64,000 nt of DNA from Sporosarcina quadrami (GTDB lineage: Bacteria > Bacillota > Bacilli > Bacillales_A > Planococcaceae), in assembly GCF_014836615.1 (NCBI RefSeq), contig NZ_JACSQN010000002.1:124001-188000 (forward strand), in the 5' to 3' direction. Shown piece by piece: positions 48,847 through 58,808 of this stretch. Each line of letters opens with the position of its first letter. The first letter of the stretch is position 1. The notes below the pieces were generated by a model. It was given only the letters and a program-made list of their open reading frames with translations, searched no databases and had not been told where the DNA came from. A program made the translations under genes and the position numbers.

Positions 48847-48873
48847 GCATGTCAAAGCATAACCATGTAAAAT
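48845..48873 (+). promoter_or_regulatory. promoter for rnc-smc-ftsY
   Basis: TTGCAT (48845-48850) and TAAAAT (48868-48873) with a 17-base spacer, immediately after the acpP hairpin. Confidence 0.65.
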
Positions 48874-48906
48874 TAAAGTCACTATAAATGGAAAGGTAGA
48901 ATCTTG

Positions 48907-49674
48907 ATGACTAATAAACGAACGAATAAAAACAAAAACTCCACATCTATCCTTTCGACTGAAGTAAGAAAGAAGTTTGAAGAGCTTCAAAAACATTTAA
49001 ACATACACTTCAAAGATGAACTCCTTTTATATCATGCATTTACGCATTCATCTTATGTCAATGAGCATCGTAGAAAGAACTTTACCGATAATGAACGGTT
49101 GGAGTTTTTAGGGGATGCTGTATTGGAACTTGGTGTATCCAGATATCTTTATGCAACTGAACCTGGTATGAGTGAAGGTGAGTTGACTAAGTTACGTGCT
49201 GCTATCGTATGTGAACCTTCTCTCGTTAAATTTTCGAATGAATTGCATTTTGGTGAATACATCTTGCTAGGCAAAGGCGAGGAGCAAACGGGCGGAAGAT
49301 TACGTCCGGCTTTATTGGCAGATGTTTTTGAAGCTTACATTGGAGCGTTATTTTTAGACCAAGGAATGGAACCGGTAACCGGGTTTCTTGAGAGTGTAGT
49401 ATTCCCTAAAATTGGAGACGGTGCTTTTTCGCATGTGATGGATTATAAGAGCCGTTTGCAGGAGATGGTCCAGCAGACGAACACAGGCAGTCTGTCATAT
49501 GAAATTATTGAAGAAAAAGGTCCAGCGCATGCGAAAAAGTTTGTAACCGTCGTACGATTGGAAGATCGTGAACTTGGGACAGGGATTGGTAGATCAAAGA
49601 AAGAAGCCGAGCAGGAAGCGGCCCGTCAAGCCATTCATGTACTTAAAGGAAATGTGGCCGAAGGGGAGAACTGA
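48907..49674 (+). CDS. rnc: Ribonuclease III
   Basis: 255 residues. Cuts double-stranded RNA, matures rRNA and scRNA. The signature is [17 protein letters not shown]; the second metal site is in [20 protein letters not shown]-terminal dsRNA-binding domain begins near residue 180 ([20 protein letters not shown] as [11 protein letters not shown]). ATG 48907 is preferred; TTG 48904 directly before it is possible. Its natural substrates could include the long hairpins of the array just upstream, but that is only inference. Confidence 0.97.
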   Translation: MTNKRTNKNKNSTSILSTEVRKKFEELQKHLNIHFKDELLLYHAFTHSSYVNEHRRKNFTDNERLEFLGDAVLELGVSRYLYATEPGMSEGELTKLRAAIVCEPSLVKFSNELHFGEYILLGKGEEQTGGRLRPALLADVFEAYIGALFLDQGMEPVTGFLESVVFPKIGDGAFSHVMDYKSRLQEMVQQTNTGSLSYEIIEEKGPAHAKKFVTVVRLEDRELGTGIGRSKKEAEQEAARQAIHVLKGNVAEGEN

Positions 49675-49676
49675 TT

Positions 49677-52600
49677 GTGTTTCTTAAAAGAGTTGAAATC
49701 ATAGGGTTCAAATCATTTGCTGAACGAATCGGGATTGATTTCGTTCCCGGCGTCACAGCAATTGTCGGACCAAACGGAAGTGGAAAAAGCAATATCACTG
49801 ATGCGATTCGTTGGGTTCTTGGCGAACAATCAGCAAAGTCGTTACGTGGAGCCAAAATGGAAGACGTTATATTCGCGGGGAGCGATTCGCGTAAACCACT
49901 GAATTTTGCGGAAGTGACTCTCATCCTTGATAATACGAATGGTTTATTTCCATTAGATTATACTGAAATTAGTGTAAGTAGACGTGTATTCCGTTCAGGT
50001 GAGAGCCATTACCTATTAAACGGACAGCAGTGTAGATTGAAAGACATTAATGATGTTTTCATGGACTCAGGCTTGGGAAAAGAAGCGTTCTCGATTATAT
50101 CTCAAGGCCGTGTAGACGAAATTCTGAACAGCCGACCTGAAGACAGAAGAAGTATTTTCGATGAGGCAGCAGGTGTATTGAAATACAAAACCCGTAAAAA
50201 GAAAGCCGAACACAAGCTTTTTGAAACAGAAGACAATTTGGATCGTGTCCTTGATATTTTAAACGAATTGGATACACGAATTGGTCCTTTGGAGAAGAAT
50301 GCACAAGCTGCAGAGCGTCATCAAATACTTTCTGAGGAAGTTAGAGAGGCTGACGTTCGTTTATTGAATCACGACGGAGCACAACTGCGTAATGAAATCA
50401 TTATGAAAACGAATCAGTTAGATGAAAAGCGTTCACATAGAAACCTTATGAAGAAAAAAATAACGGAAGCCGAAAATCAATCAAACGAATTGAAAAAGCA
50501 ATTGAACGATATGGATACTCAATCAGATGCACTTCAAAAGGAACTGGTTGAAAAAAGTGCTGATGCCGAAAAGTGGGAGGGACGCCGACTTTTATCGTTA
50601 GAGAAGAAAAAGAATTCAGAACAGCAATTGACTCGTGTACAAAGCGAATTAACATCTTTTGCACAAAGCAAAGATGATCTTGTAGTAAAGATTACAGCTG
50701 CGAAGGAAAAGATGTCCAGTACTGAAACGGACATCGAAAAACTTCAGTCTGAAATAAATGAAATCACAAAAATCCTTAAACGTTCTGTAAAAGAAACAGA
50801 AAACGAAATTGAGGAATTGAAAGCTTCTTATATTGACTTGCTAAACGAAGAAGCAACAATTCGAAACGATTTGAAACATATTAATGAAAGAATGGAAGGT
50901 GAATTGACCTCCTCGAATCGTATCAGCGAACAGGCTACTGTATTAAAAAAGGCGATTGATGAATTAAACGGTAAAAAGAAAGTCCAGATTGAATCGATAA
51001 CTTCACTTAAGAAACAAGTTGCTGCAACAGAAACCGCTTTTGCGAAATCCGATAAGCAATTTGCGGAGTCAGAAAAAGAATTGGCAAATCAAAAACAATT
51101 TTTACAGACTGCTATTAACAAGCAATCTGAAATGCATGGAAGGATGCGGGCTCTCAAAAGTTTGGAAGCGGACTTTTCGGGGTTTTACTCTGGCGTACGG
51201 GCCGTGCTCATTGCCAATAGTGAAGGCCGATTGCGTGGTATTGACGGTGCTGTCGCAGAACTTATATCTATGGATGACCAGTTTATAAAAGCGATTGAAA
51301 CGGCTCTTGGCGGTGCGATGCAGCACATCGTAACCTCAACAGAAATGGAAGCAAGAAACGCAATCGGATATTTGAAAAAGAAAAATGCCGGCCGTGCAAC
51401 CTTCCTGCCGAGAGATGTTATGAAACCACGAATTCTTCCACTATCGATTGTTCGGACTGTTGAACAGCATTCTGAGTATGTAGGAACGGCGGACAGTCTC
51501 GTTAGGACAGCACCGGAGTTTTCCATCATCAAGGAAAATTTACTCGGAATGACGCTTATTGCTCGCACGTTACAAGGAGCTTCTGCGATCGCTAAAATGA
51601 TTGGTTATAAATACCGCATCGTTACACTTGATGGAGATGTAATAAATGCGGGTGGTTCATTAACGGGTGGTGGAGTTAAAGGACAGTCGACTGTCTTTTC
51701 AAGAAAAGCGGAAATGGAGACGTTGCAAAGCCAGTTATCCCGCATGTCATCTTCAATAGAAACCGCCAAGGCGAAAATTGGAGATTCCCATATAACCGTC
51801 TCTCGTCATATGCATGACGTTGAGAAGTATAGATTGCAACTAAATGAATTGCGACAGGAATTGGCATCAATTGAAAGGAAAATTCAAAATATCGATATGG
51901 AGATCCGCACATGTGAATCGGAACTTTCATTAATTGATAGAGGAAGAGAGGGCTCCAAAACTGTTGGCGATGAATTGAAAAGCAGGAAAGAGCATCTGCT
52001 TATTCGGCATGCGACTGTAAAAACAACACTTGAAACTACACGCACTGAAATTGAGACACTTGAGAGGCTGGCTGCCGATAGGCGGAAAGAAGAAGCTTCA
52101 CTTATTACTAAGAATAGTGAACTTCGTGAAAATCTCGCTGTCCTTAAAGAGCAGAGAGGTCATCAACAATTACTTTTAACTGAGATGGAAGAAAGCGTTG
52201 AGCAAGTAAAGTCAAGAATGATCACGTTGGAACGAGAAAAGGCCTTGTATAATGAATATGAAAAAGGAATCGAATTAACGCCTGAAGAAATTGAGGCGAG
52301 TATTGAAAAGACGGCTACAGAAAAATCTTCCCTAGAGCAAGCTTTGTTGAAGATAAGAGAGAAGCGAAGTGTTTTTGTCAAAGATCTTGATGTCGAGGAA
52401 GAATTGCTGAGAAACTTGCGAGTAGAAGAAAGTCAGGCAGTTTCAAAGCTAAATGAGCTTAATATTACGATGTCGCGTCTTGAAGTGAAATATGAAGCTA
52501 TTACAAACCGGTTGCTTGATGAATATGGATTGTATCCGGATTTTGAAAATGATATTAATTTTGATATAGAAACAACTCGACTACGCGTAGAGGAATTGAA

Positions 52601-53243
52601 AGATGAAATCACGCGTATTGGTTCTGTGAATCCGAGTGCTATTCTAGAATTCAAGGAAGTATCTGAGCGTCATGCGTTTTTGACGGAACAACGGAATGAT
52701 CTGCTTGTAGCAAAAAGTACGTTGAATGAAGCGATGTCGGAAATGGATAGGGAAATGGAAATGCGTTTTAGCACAACATTCAATGCAGTCAAAAATAGAT
52801 TCCATCATGTGTTCAAAGAAATGTTTGGTGGAGGGGATGCAGATCTCGTCCTTACAGAGCCAAACAACCTTTTGGAAACGGGTGTTGATATTGTCGCAAG
52901 ACCACCGGGAAAGAAATTGCAAAACTTGAGTCTATTGTCGGGCGGTGAACGTGCTCTAACTGCTATTACACTATTGTTTTCGATTATCGAAGTACGTCCG
53001 GTACCATTTTGCATATTGGACGAAGTGGAAGCTGCGTTGGATGAAGCGAACGTTATTAGGTACAGCAAATACTTGAAAAAGTTCTCAAACAACACTCAAT
53101 TCATTGTCATCACTCATCGTAAAGGTACAATGGAAGGTGCGGATGTGTTGTATGGTATTACTATGCAAGAATCAGGTGTATCAAAATTAATTTCCGTAAA
53201 GCTTTCGGAAGTTCCCGCTGAAGTGATGGACCATGTCTTATAA
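49677..53243 (+). CDS. smc: Chromosome segregation protein SMC
   Basis: 1188 residues, the B. subtilis-like length. ABC-type ATPase of the condensin complex. Walker A is VGPNGSGKSNITDAIRW near residue 32; two long coiled coils (~170-500 and ~670-1000) flank the hinge at ~505-660 with GGSLTGGG at its end; the C-terminal head has LSLLSGGERALTAIT and Walker B FCILDEVEAALDEAN. GTG 49677 follows AAGGGGAG at eight bases. The kleisin partners scpA and scpB are elsewhere. Confidence 0.97.
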   Translation: MFLKRVEIIGFKSFAERIGIDFVPGVTAIVGPNGSGKSNITDAIRWVLGEQSAKSLRGAKMEDVIFAGSDSRKPLNFAEVTLILDNTNGLFPLDYTEISVSRRVFRSGESHYLLNGQQCRLKDINDVFMDSGLGKEAFSIISQGRVDEILNSRPEDRRSIFDEAAGVLKYKTRKKKAEHKLFETEDNLDRVLDILNELDTRIGPLEKNAQAAERHQILSEEVREADVRLLNHDGAQLRNEIIMKTNQLDEKRSHRNLMKKKITEAENQSNELKKQLNDMDTQSDALQKELVEKSADAEKWEGRRLLSLEKKKNSEQQLTRVQSELTSFAQSKDDLVVKITAAKEKMSSTETDIEKLQSEINEITKILKRSVKETENEIEELKASYIDLLNEEATIRNDLKHINERMEGELTSSNRISEQATVLKKAIDELNGKKKVQIESITSLKKQVAATETAFAKSDKQFAESEKELANQKQFLQTAINKQSEMHGRMRALKSLEADFSGFYSGVRAVLIANSEGRLRGIDGAVAELISMDDQFIKAIETALGGAMQHIVTSTEMEARNAIGYLKKKNAGRATFLPRDVMKPRILPLSIVRTVEQHSEYVGTADSLVRTAPEFSIIKENLLGMTLIARTLQGASAIAKMIGYKYRIVTLDGDVINAGGSLTGGGVKGQSTVFSRKAEMETLQSQLSRMSSSIETAKAKIGDSHITVSRHMHDVEKYRLQLNELRQELASIERKIQNIDMEIRTCESELSLIDRGREGSKTVGDELKSRKEHLLIRHATVKTTLETTRTEIETLERLAADRRKEEASLITKNSELRENLAVLKEQRGHQQLLLTEMEESVEQVKSRMITLEREKALYNEYEKGIELTPEEIEASIEKTATEKSSLEQALLKIREKRSVFVKDLDVEEELLRNLRVEESQAVSKLNELNITMSRLEVKYEAITNRLLDEYGLYPDFENDINFDIETTRLRVEELKDEITRIGSVNPSAILEFKEVSERHAFLTEQRNDLLVAKSTLNEAMSEMDREMEMRFSTTFNAVKNRFHHVFKEMFGGGDADLVLTEPNNLLETGVDIVARPPGKKLQNLSLLSGGERALTAITLLFSIIEVRPVPFCILDEVEAALDEANVIRYSKYLKKFSNNTQFIVITHRKGTMEGADVLYGITMQESGVSKLISVKLSEVPAEVMDHVL

Positions 53244-53276
53244 ACGATAAGTTAATTGAAAAAGGAGAGAATGGAT

Positions 53277-54272
53277 TTGTCTTTTTTTAAGAAATTGAAA
53301 GAAAAGATTACGGGTACAAACGAAACAGTGACGGTTACAGAAAAATTTAAAGATGGACTGTCGAAAACACGTAACTCGTTTACATCAAAAGTTAATGACC
53401 TTGTTGCACGCTTCCGCGAAGTAGATGAGGAGTTTTTTGAAGAGCTTGAAGAGGTGCTGTTGCAAGCGGACGTTGGCGTTGAAACGGTTATGGAATTAGT
53501 CGATCAGTTGCGCTGGGAAGTCCAACGGAAAAACATTAAGAATACTGACGGCATCCAATCTGTAATATCAGAAAAGCTTGTCGAGATTTATAAAGCGGGA
53601 GAAGAGTTGGATACTGAATTAAATATTCAGGACGGTTTGACAGTTATATTAATGGTTGGTGTTAACGGTGTTGGAAAGACAACGACGATTGGAAAGTTGG
53701 CTGCCCGTCTGAAAGATGAAGGGAAAACGGTTATGCTTGCCGCAGGTGACACGTTCCGCGCGGGAGCGATTGATCAGCTTGTTGTGTGGGGAGAGCGTGT
53801 TGGTGTTGAAGTAATTAAGCAATCCGAAGGATCCGATCCAGCAGCTGTCATGTATGATGCGATACGTGCTGCCAAAAATCGCAAAGTCGATGTATTAATT
53901 TGTGATACAGCAGGTCGTTTACAAAACAAGGTAAACCTTATGAGCGAATTGGAAAAGGTCCACCGGGTCATTGGTAAGGAAGTGGAAGGCGCGCCTCACG
54001 AAGTTCTATTAGCGCTCGACGCGACAACTGGCCAAAATGCGATGGTTCAAGCACAAACATTCAAGGATGCGACAAACGTCACTGGAATTGTCTTGACGAA
54101 ACTTGATGGTACTGCTAAAGGTGGAATTGTACTAGCAATACGCAATAAATTAGATATTCCCGTGAAGTTTGTCGGATTAGGAGAAGGGATGGATGATCTG
54201 CAACCATTTGATCCTGAAAAATATGTCTATGGATTATTTGCTGACGGACTTGAAAGAGAAGCACAAGAGTAA
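53277..54272 (+). CDS. ftsY: Signal recognition particle receptor FtsY
   Basis: 331 residues. Docks SRP-ribosome complexes at the membrane. A short A domain with MSFFKKLKEKI, the N domain, and the G domain with GVNGVGKTTTIGKLA (G1), AAGDTFRAGA, CDTAGRLQNK (G3) and TKLDGTAKGG (G4) are seen. TTG 53277 is chosen: AAAGGAGAGA lies about nine bases before it and the product matches relatives; ATG 53271 is too near. Partner Ffh is encoded at 54711. Confidence 0.96.
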   Translation: MSFFKKLKEKITGTNETVTVTEKFKDGLSKTRNSFTSKVNDLVARFREVDEEFFEELEEVLLQADVGVETVMELVDQLRWEVQRKNIKNTDGIQSVISEKLVEIYKAGEELDTELNIQDGLTVILMVGVNGVGKTTTIGKLAARLKDEGKTVMLAAGDTFRAGAIDQLVVWGERVGVEVIKQSEGSDPAAVMYDAIRAAKNRKVDVLICDTAGRLQNKVNLMSELEKVHRVIGKEVEGAPHEVLLALDATTGQNAMVQAQTFKDATNVTGIVLTKLDGTAKGGIVLAIRNKLDIPVKFVGLGEGMDDLQPFDPEKYVYGLFADGLEREAQE

Positions 54273-54315
54273 TATGGAATTTCGGCTTTGGTTCTTGCCT
54301 TTAAAGTAAATATAC

Positions 54316-54344
54316 TTGACGGAAGAACTTTCCCGTAATAAGAT
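54316..54344 (+). promoter_or_regulatory. promoter for ylxM-ffh
   Basis: TTGACG (54316-54321) and TAAGAT (54339-54344) with a 17-base spacer, 21 bases before ylxM. Confidence 0.7.
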
Positions 54345-54365
54345 GACAGAGGGAGGCGAATTAGG

Positions 54366-54698
54366 ATGCTAGAAAAAACAACGCGCATCAATTTCCTCTA
54401 TGATTTCTATCAGACATTGTTGACTGAGAAGCAGAGAACCTATATGCAACTTTATTATTTGGATGACTTATCTTTAGGTGAAATAGCTGAAGAATACGGT
54501 GTATCGAGACAAGCTGTTTATGATAATGTCAGAAGAACAGAAGCAATGTTGGAAGACTATGAACTTAAATTGAATCTATTTTCTAAATTCCGTAATCGGA
54601 TGGAAATAGTTGAAGAGCTGGAAGAACTTTTTTCAGGCGATGATCCAACACGAACAAGAGCGCGGATTTTAATTTCCGCTCTAAAAGATCATGAGTAG
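54366..54698 (+). CDS. ylxM: SRP-associated putative DNA-binding protein YlxM
   Basis: 110 residues. Sigma-70 region-4-like helix-turn-helix protein: [20 protein letters not shown] then [23 protein letters not shown]. YlxM stimulates SRP assembly or GTPase activity in some Gram-positives. GGGAGGCG precedes the ATG. ffh follows 12 bases after the stop. Confidence 0.94.
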   Translation: MLEKTTRINFLYDFYQTLLTEKQRTYMQLYYLDDLSLGEIAEEYGVSRQAVYDNVRRTEAMLEDYELKLNLFSKFRNRMEIVEELEELFSGDDPTRTRARILISALKDHE

Positions 54699-54710
54699 GG
54701 GGCTCTATGC

Positions 54711-56066
54711 ATGGCATTTGAAGGTTTAGCCCAGCGCCTGCAAGGGACGCTTCAGAAGATTAAGGGCAAAGGTAAGATAAACGAAGCTGACGTCAAAGAA
54801 ATGATGCGTGAAGTGCGTTTCGCGCTCATCGAAGCCGATGTCAATTTAAAAGTAGTTAAAGAATTTATTAAGACGGTTAGTGAGCGTGCTGTCGGCCAAG
54901 ATGTCATGAAGAGTTTGACGCCAGGGCAACAAGTCGTCAAAATTGTCCAGGATGAATTGACAAACTTGATGGGTGGAGAACAGAATCCTATTCAGTTTGC
55001 GAGGAAATCACCAACAGTCATCATGATGGTTGGGTTGCAAGGGGCAGGTAAAACGACGACGACCGGTAAACTAGCAACAGTTCTCCGTAAGCGTCACAAC
55101 AAAAAACCGCTCCTTGTAGCAGCCGATATTTATCGTCCTGCTGCAATTCAGCAATTGGAAACGCTCGGCAAGCAATTGACGGTGCCTGTTTTCTCTATGG
55201 GAACAGATGTATCTCCAGTTGAGATTGCAAAACAAGCGCTGAAAGAAGCTGAAAAAGAGCATTATGATGTAGTGATTATTGATACCGCAGGTAGGCTGCA
55301 TGTCGATGAAAAATTGATGCAAGAACTGAAAGATATCCGTGAATTGAGCAAACCTGATGAGGTCTTCTTAGTCGTGGATGCAATGACAGGTCAGGATGCC
55401 GTAAACGTCGCAAAGTCTTTTGACGAGGCGATAGGGATTACTGGTGTCGTCTTGACGAAGCTTGACGGCGATACGAGGGGTGGAGCAGCACTTTCAATCC
55501 GTTCCGTCACACAGAAACCGATCAAATTTGTCGGGATGGGCGAAAAGATGGATGCACTTGAACCATTCCATCCTGAACGGATGGCATCTAGAATTTTAGG
55601 GATGGGGGATGTCATGTCCCTTATCGAGAAGGCACAGGAGAATGTCGACGAAGAGAAAGCGAAAGAACTTGAACAAAAGTTCCGCACGCAAACCTTCACG
55701 CTTGACGACTTCCTCGATCAACTTCAGCAAGTGAAGAAGATGGGACCTCTTGACGAAATTCTTAAGATGATGCCTGGGGCGGGTAAAATAAAAGGTCTTG
55801 AAAACGCTAAAGTGGACGAAAGTCAGATGGGACGGGTGGAAGCGGTAATCCATTCAATGACGATTGCCGAACGAACGACACCTGAAATCATCAATGCGAA
55901 CAGGCGTAAAAGAATAGCCAAAGGATCAGGCACTTCCATTCAGGAAGTGAACCGCTTATTGAAACAATTCGATGAAATGAAGAAAATGGTCAAACAAATG
56001 ACCAACGTACAACAGAAGGGCAAAAAGAAGATGAAAATGCCTGGATTCGACTCTTTCTTTAAGTGA
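54711..56066 (+). CDS. ffh: Signal recognition particle protein Ffh
   Basis: 451 residues. The NG domain has GLQGAGKTTTTGKLA (G1), DIYRPAAIQQLE, DTAGRLHVDE (G3) and TKLDGDTRGGAAL (G4). A methionine-rich M domain from ~residue 300 binds signal peptides and SRP RNA (GSGTSIQEVNRLLKQFDEMK). The ATG at 54711 follows GGGGG. Works with FtsY encoded upstream; the SRP RNA is not in this window. Confidence 0.97.
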   Translation: MAFEGLAQRLQGTLQKIKGKGKINEADVKEMMREVRFALIEADVNLKVVKEFIKTVSERAVGQDVMKSLTPGQQVVKIVQDELTNLMGGEQNPIQFARKSPTVIMMVGLQGAGKTTTTGKLATVLRKRHNKKPLLVAADIYRPAAIQQLETLGKQLTVPVFSMGTDVSPVEIAKQALKEAEKEHYDVVIIDTAGRLHVDEKLMQELKDIRELSKPDEVFLVVDAMTGQDAVNVAKSFDEAIGITGVVLTKLDGDTRGGAALSIRSVTQKPIKFVGMGEKMDALEPFHPERMASRILGMGDVMSLIEKAQENVDEEKAKELEQKFRTQTFTLDDFLDQLQQVKKMGPLDEILKMMPGAGKIKGLENAKVDESQMGRVEAVIHSMTIAERTTPEIINANRRKRIAKGSGTSIQEVNRLLKQFDEMKKMVKQMTNVQQKGKKKMKMPGFDSFFK

Positions 56067-56111
56067 AACAGCTGAATTCCCTCATTTTTTTAAGGTGTTA
56101 AGAAAAAACAC

Positions 56112-56140
56112 TTTACAAACAACAAAAACCTTGATAATAT
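56112..56140 (+). promoter_or_regulatory. promoter for rpsP-khpA
   Basis: TTTACA (56112-56117) and TAATAT (56135-56140) at 17 bases, 39 bases before rpsP. Confidence 0.65.
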
Positions 56141-56178
56141 ACTATCTTGTGTGAAACTATTCGGAGGTGCAAGTAAAA

Positions 56179-56451
56179 ATGTCAGTAAAAATTCGTCTTA
56201 AACGTATGGGAGCAAAGAAAACTCCTTTCTATCGTATTGTTGTAGCAGATTCACGTTCACCACGTGATGGTCGTCAAATCGAAACAGTTGGTACTTACAA
56301 TCCGCTAACTAAACCAGCAGAAGTAAAGATCAACGAAGAATTGGCGCTTAAATGGTTACAAAATGGCGCGAAACCATCTGATACAGTACGTAACCTGTTC
56401 TCAGATCAAGGCATTATGGAAAAGTACCACAATGCTAAATTAGGCAAGTAA
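56179..56451 (+). CDS. rpsP: 30S ribosomal protein S16
   Basis: 90 residues, the family length. [20 protein letters not shown] then [10 protein letters not shown] and TVGTYNPL are typical S16. ATG 56179 is nine bases after GGAGGTG; a longer start at 56167 would overlap that site. Confidence 0.98.
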   Translation: MSVKIRLKRMGAKKTPFYRIVVADSRSPRDGRQIETVGTYNPLTKPAEVKINEELALKWLQNGAKPSDTVRNLFSDQGIMEKYHNAKLGK

Positions 56452-56510
56452 TTATAAAATTTAACGACGACTAGAAACTTATTTTTTGGTGGATAGTGAA
56501 TGTTAAACGT

Positions 56511-56578
56511 ATCAGACATATTTGGGAAATGACCTCACAATATGTCTGATTTTGCAAAGCCAACCTTGAAGTGGGGTC
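56511..56578 (+). ncRNA. candidate structured mRNA element (H-type pseudoknot) before khpA
   Basis: ATCAGACATAT (56511-56521) pairs perfectly with ATATGTCTGAT (56540-56550), an 11-bp stem with an 18-base loop. The loop contains GACCTCAC (56531-56538), which can pair over 8 bp (one G-U) with GTGGGGTC (56571-56578) downstream, giving an H-type pseudoknot. The stem is followed by only three T residues, so it is not a good terminator. Found by eye; no family recognised. Confidence 0.45.
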
Positions 56579-56617
56579 ATATTGCCCGCATAAGTGGGAT
56601 AACCAGGAGGGGTGGAC

Positions 56618-56851
56618 ATGGAGCAACTGATTGAAACGATTGTCAAACCTTTAGTCGATTATCCTGCAGATGTGCGGGTCGACAAAGAAGAACAGAATCA
56701 TCGGGTCGCATACAAACTTTCCGTCAATCCCGAAGACATCGGGAAAGTGATTGGAAAGCAGGGACGTGTTGCTAAAGCGATACGGACTATAGTCTATTCG
56801 GCGGCAGGCAGTCATCAGGGTAAGAAGATTTACTTAGATATCGTCGACTGA
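56618..56851 (+). CDS. khpA: KH-domain RNA-binding protein KhpA (YlqC)
   Basis: 77 residues. Single KH domain with the GxxG loop in GKVIGKQGRVAKAIRT. KhpA pairs with KhpB (Jag/EloR) and affects RNA regulation and cell elongation in relatives. ATG 56618 after AGGAGGGG; GTG 56612 overlaps that site. In B. subtilis ylqD follows; here a leader and rimM follow instead. Confidence 0.93.
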   Translation: MEQLIETIVKPLVDYPADVRVDKEEQNHRVAYKLSVNPEDIGKVIGKQGRVAKAIRTIVYSAAGSHQGKKIYLDIVD

Positions 56852-56932
56852 TTGATAGTAGCAGAACCCAATCAGCCATAAACGGCAGATCTTACGAGGA
56901 TAGCTTCATCGCTTCCTTTGAAATCTGCGATG

Positions 56933-56963
56933 AAAGGAGGGAGCTCAGGTTCCTTCCTTTTTT
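56933..56963 (+). terminator. terminator before rimM
   Basis: AAAGGAGGGA (56933-56942) pairs with TCCTTCCTTT (56951-56960, one G-U) and ends in a T run. Upstream hairpins GCAGAT/ATCTGC (56885-56890, 56923-56928) and TTCATCGC/GCGATGAA (56905-56912, 56927-56934) share bases with each other and with the terminator, so they exclude one another. No gene is seen in 56852-57030. Confidence 0.7.
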
Positions 56964-57030
56964 GTCTATTCAAGCAGGCGGCATCACTATATAAATGTTC
57001 TAAATGAAGTATAAAAGGATGGTGTATCGG

Positions 57031-57546
57031 ATGGAATGGTTTAATGTTGGAAAGATTGTTAACACACACGGTGTGCAAGGAGAAGTGAGAGTCATTTCGC
57101 GTACCCACTTTCCTGAAGAAAGATATGCAATCGGCAACGAACTTTCACTGTTCATGCCAAATGAAACGAAACCGATTCAATTAATCGTCAGGAGTCATCG
57201 GGTCCATAAGAATTTTGACCTTCTCACATTTGAAAATCATTTTAACCTTGTAGATGTAGAGAAATACCGAGATGGTTTGTTAAAAGTATCTGAAAACGAA
57301 CTTGGTGAGCTGGATGAAGGTGAATTCTACTACCATGAGATTAAAGGGTGCACAGTCTTTACAGTGGATGGAGAAGAGCTTGGTGAAGTGACTGATATTT
57401 TGGAAACGGGTGCAAATGATGTTTGGACAATCACCCCAAAAACAGGAAAACCCCACCTTATCCCTTATATAGATGAAGTTGTCAAAGAAATTGATATTGA
57501 TGCAAAGCGGATTATAATTGAACCGATGGACGGACTTCTTTCATGA
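57031..57546 (+). CDS. rimM: 16S rRNA processing protein RimM
   Basis: 171 residues. 30S maturation factor that binds S19. The N-terminal RimM barrel starts [19 protein letters not shown]; the C-terminal PRC barrel includes [19 protein letters not shown] and [12 protein letters not shown] 57031 is eight bases after AAAAGGATGG; earlier in-frame ATGs at 57004 and 57019 give no family sequence. It overlaps trmD by four bases. Confidence 0.96.
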   Translation: MEWFNVGKIVNTHGVQGEVRVISRTHFPEERYAIGNELSLFMPNETKPIQLIVRSHRVHKNFDLLTFENHFNLVDVEKYRDGLLKVSENELGELDEGEFYYHEIKGCTVFTVDGEELGEVTDILETGANDVWTITPKTGKPHLIPYIDEVVKEIDIDAKRIIIEPMDGLLS

Positions 57547-58286
57547 TGAAAATAGATGTGCTGTCTTTATTCCCTGAAATGTTTGACGGTGTATTGCATT
57601 CTTCTATTATGAAAAAAGCGCAGGAGAATGAAGCTGTTTCATTTTCAGTAACCGATTTTAGGGATTTTTCTGGTAACAAGCATCATAAAGTGGACGATTA
57701 TCCGTACGGTGGAGGAGCGGGCATGGTGTTGAAGGCAGAGCCTTTGTTTGCCGCTGTTGAATCACTTACTATTGATGAATCGAAAAAGACGCGAGTAATA
57801 CTCATGTGCCCGCAAGGAGAACGATTTACACAACAAAAAGCAGAAGAGCTTTCGGCAGAAGAACATCTTGTGTTTTTGTGTGGACATTATGAAGGCTATG
57901 ACGAACGTATCCGTGAATACCTTGTCACGGATGAATTATCTCTTGGTGATTTCGTTTTGACTGGCGGAGAAATCGCCTCGATGGCGATCATTGACAGTGT
58001 TGTCAGACTGTTACCGAATGTACTTGGCAATTCGGATTCACCTGTTCATGATTCATTCTCAACTGGTCTGCTTGAACACCCCCAATATACGAGACCAGCT
58101 GACTTCAGAGGGATGAAAGTTCCGGATATTCTGTTGTCAGGAGACCATGGTAAAATTGAAAAGTGGAGACAGGAACAATCTTTGAAGAGGACATTTGAAA
58201 GAAGAAAAGACCTGTTGGATAAAGCGCCTTTAACTGAACATCAACAGAAACTGTTAAAAAGTTGGAATAGTAAACATAAAAACTGA
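57543..58286 (+). CDS. trmD: tRNA (guanine-37-N1)-methyltransferase TrmD
   Basis: 247 residues from ATG 57543 (ATG 57546 is equally possible). Methylates G37 of tRNAs and prevents frameshifts. Trefoil-knot SAM site: [53 protein letters not shown] is also typical. Starts within rimM and is followed by its own gap and the rplS promoter. Confidence 0.97.
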   Translation: MMKIDVLSLFPEMFDGVLHSSIMKKAQENEAVSFSVTDFRDFSGNKHHKVDDYPYGGGAGMVLKAEPLFAAVESLTIDESKKTRVILMCPQGERFTQQKAEELSAEEHLVFLCGHYEGYDERIREYLVTDELSLGDFVLTGGEIASMAIIDSVVRLLPNVLGNSDSPVHDSFSTGLLEHPQYTRPADFRGMKVPDILLSGDHGKIEKWRQEQSLKRTFERRKDLLDKAPLTEHQQKLLKSWNSKHKN

Positions 58287-58292
58287 TACATC

Positions 58293-58321
58293 TTGCGCTT
58301 GACCCTTATTTATGGTAACAT
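58293..58321 (+). promoter_or_regulatory. promoter for rplS
   Basis: TTGCGC (58293-58298) and TAACAT (58316-58321) at 17 bases, with TGG before the -10 (extended type). Confidence 0.65.
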
Positions 58322-58400
58322 CGACTTTGTGCTTATATGAAGTGCACATACTGACTGGTGTTCCGCTGCAAAGGCAACAAGTGCAAGAGCATCTGTGGAG
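58322..58400 (+). promoter_or_regulatory. probable L19 autoregulatory leader of rplS
   Basis: The 96-base gap between promoter and rplS contains ACTGGTGTTCCGCTGCAAAG and GTGCAAGAGCAT, and complementary TGCAC/GTGCA segments. An L19 leader upstream of rplS is known in low-GC Gram-positives; the assignment rests on position and remembered resemblance rather than a model search. Confidence 0.45.
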
Positions 58401-58417
58401 AAGGAGAGAAAACAACT

Positions 58418-58762
58418 ATGCAACATATTATTACAGAAGTAACAAAAGATCAGCTTCGTACTGATCATCCTGATTTCCGTCCTGGGGACACTGTCCGCTT
58501 GCACGTGAAAATCGTAGAAGGAACGCGCGAGCGTATCCAGCTTTTTGAAGGTGTCGTCATCAAGCGTCGTGGAGGCGGAATCAGTGAAACTTTCACAGTC
58601 CGTAAAATCTCTAACGGTGTAGGTGTTGAGCGTACATTCCCTGTACACACTCCTAAAATTGCTACACTAGAAGTTACTCGTCGTGGTAAAGTACGCCGTG
58701 CGAAATTGTACTACCTTCGCAACCTACGCGGAAAAGCTGCACGTATCAAAGAACTCCGATAA
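58418..58762 (+). CDS. rplS: 50S ribosomal protein L19
   Basis: 114 residues. [22 protein letters not shown] as [40 protein letters not shown] and [17 protein letters not shown] are typical. ATG 58418 follows AAGGAGAG; a frame open to 58358 runs through the leader. Two terminators follow. Confidence 0.98.
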   Translation: MQHIITEVTKDQLRTDHPDFRPGDTVRLHVKIVEGTRERIQLFEGVVIKRRGGGISETFTVRKISNGVGVERTFPVHTPKIATLEVTRRGKVRRAKLYYLRNLRGKAARIKELR

Positions 58763-58765
58763 TAA

Positions 58766-58804
58766 GCAGACAGCGGGGAGCAATCTCCGCTGTTTATTTT
58801 TTCT
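58766..58804 (+). terminator. terminator 1 after rplS
   Basis: ACAGCGGGGA (58770-58779) pairs with TCTCCGCTGT (58784-58793) across CAA-type loop, then TTATTTTTT. Confidence 0.88.
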
Positions 58805-58808
58805 GAGG

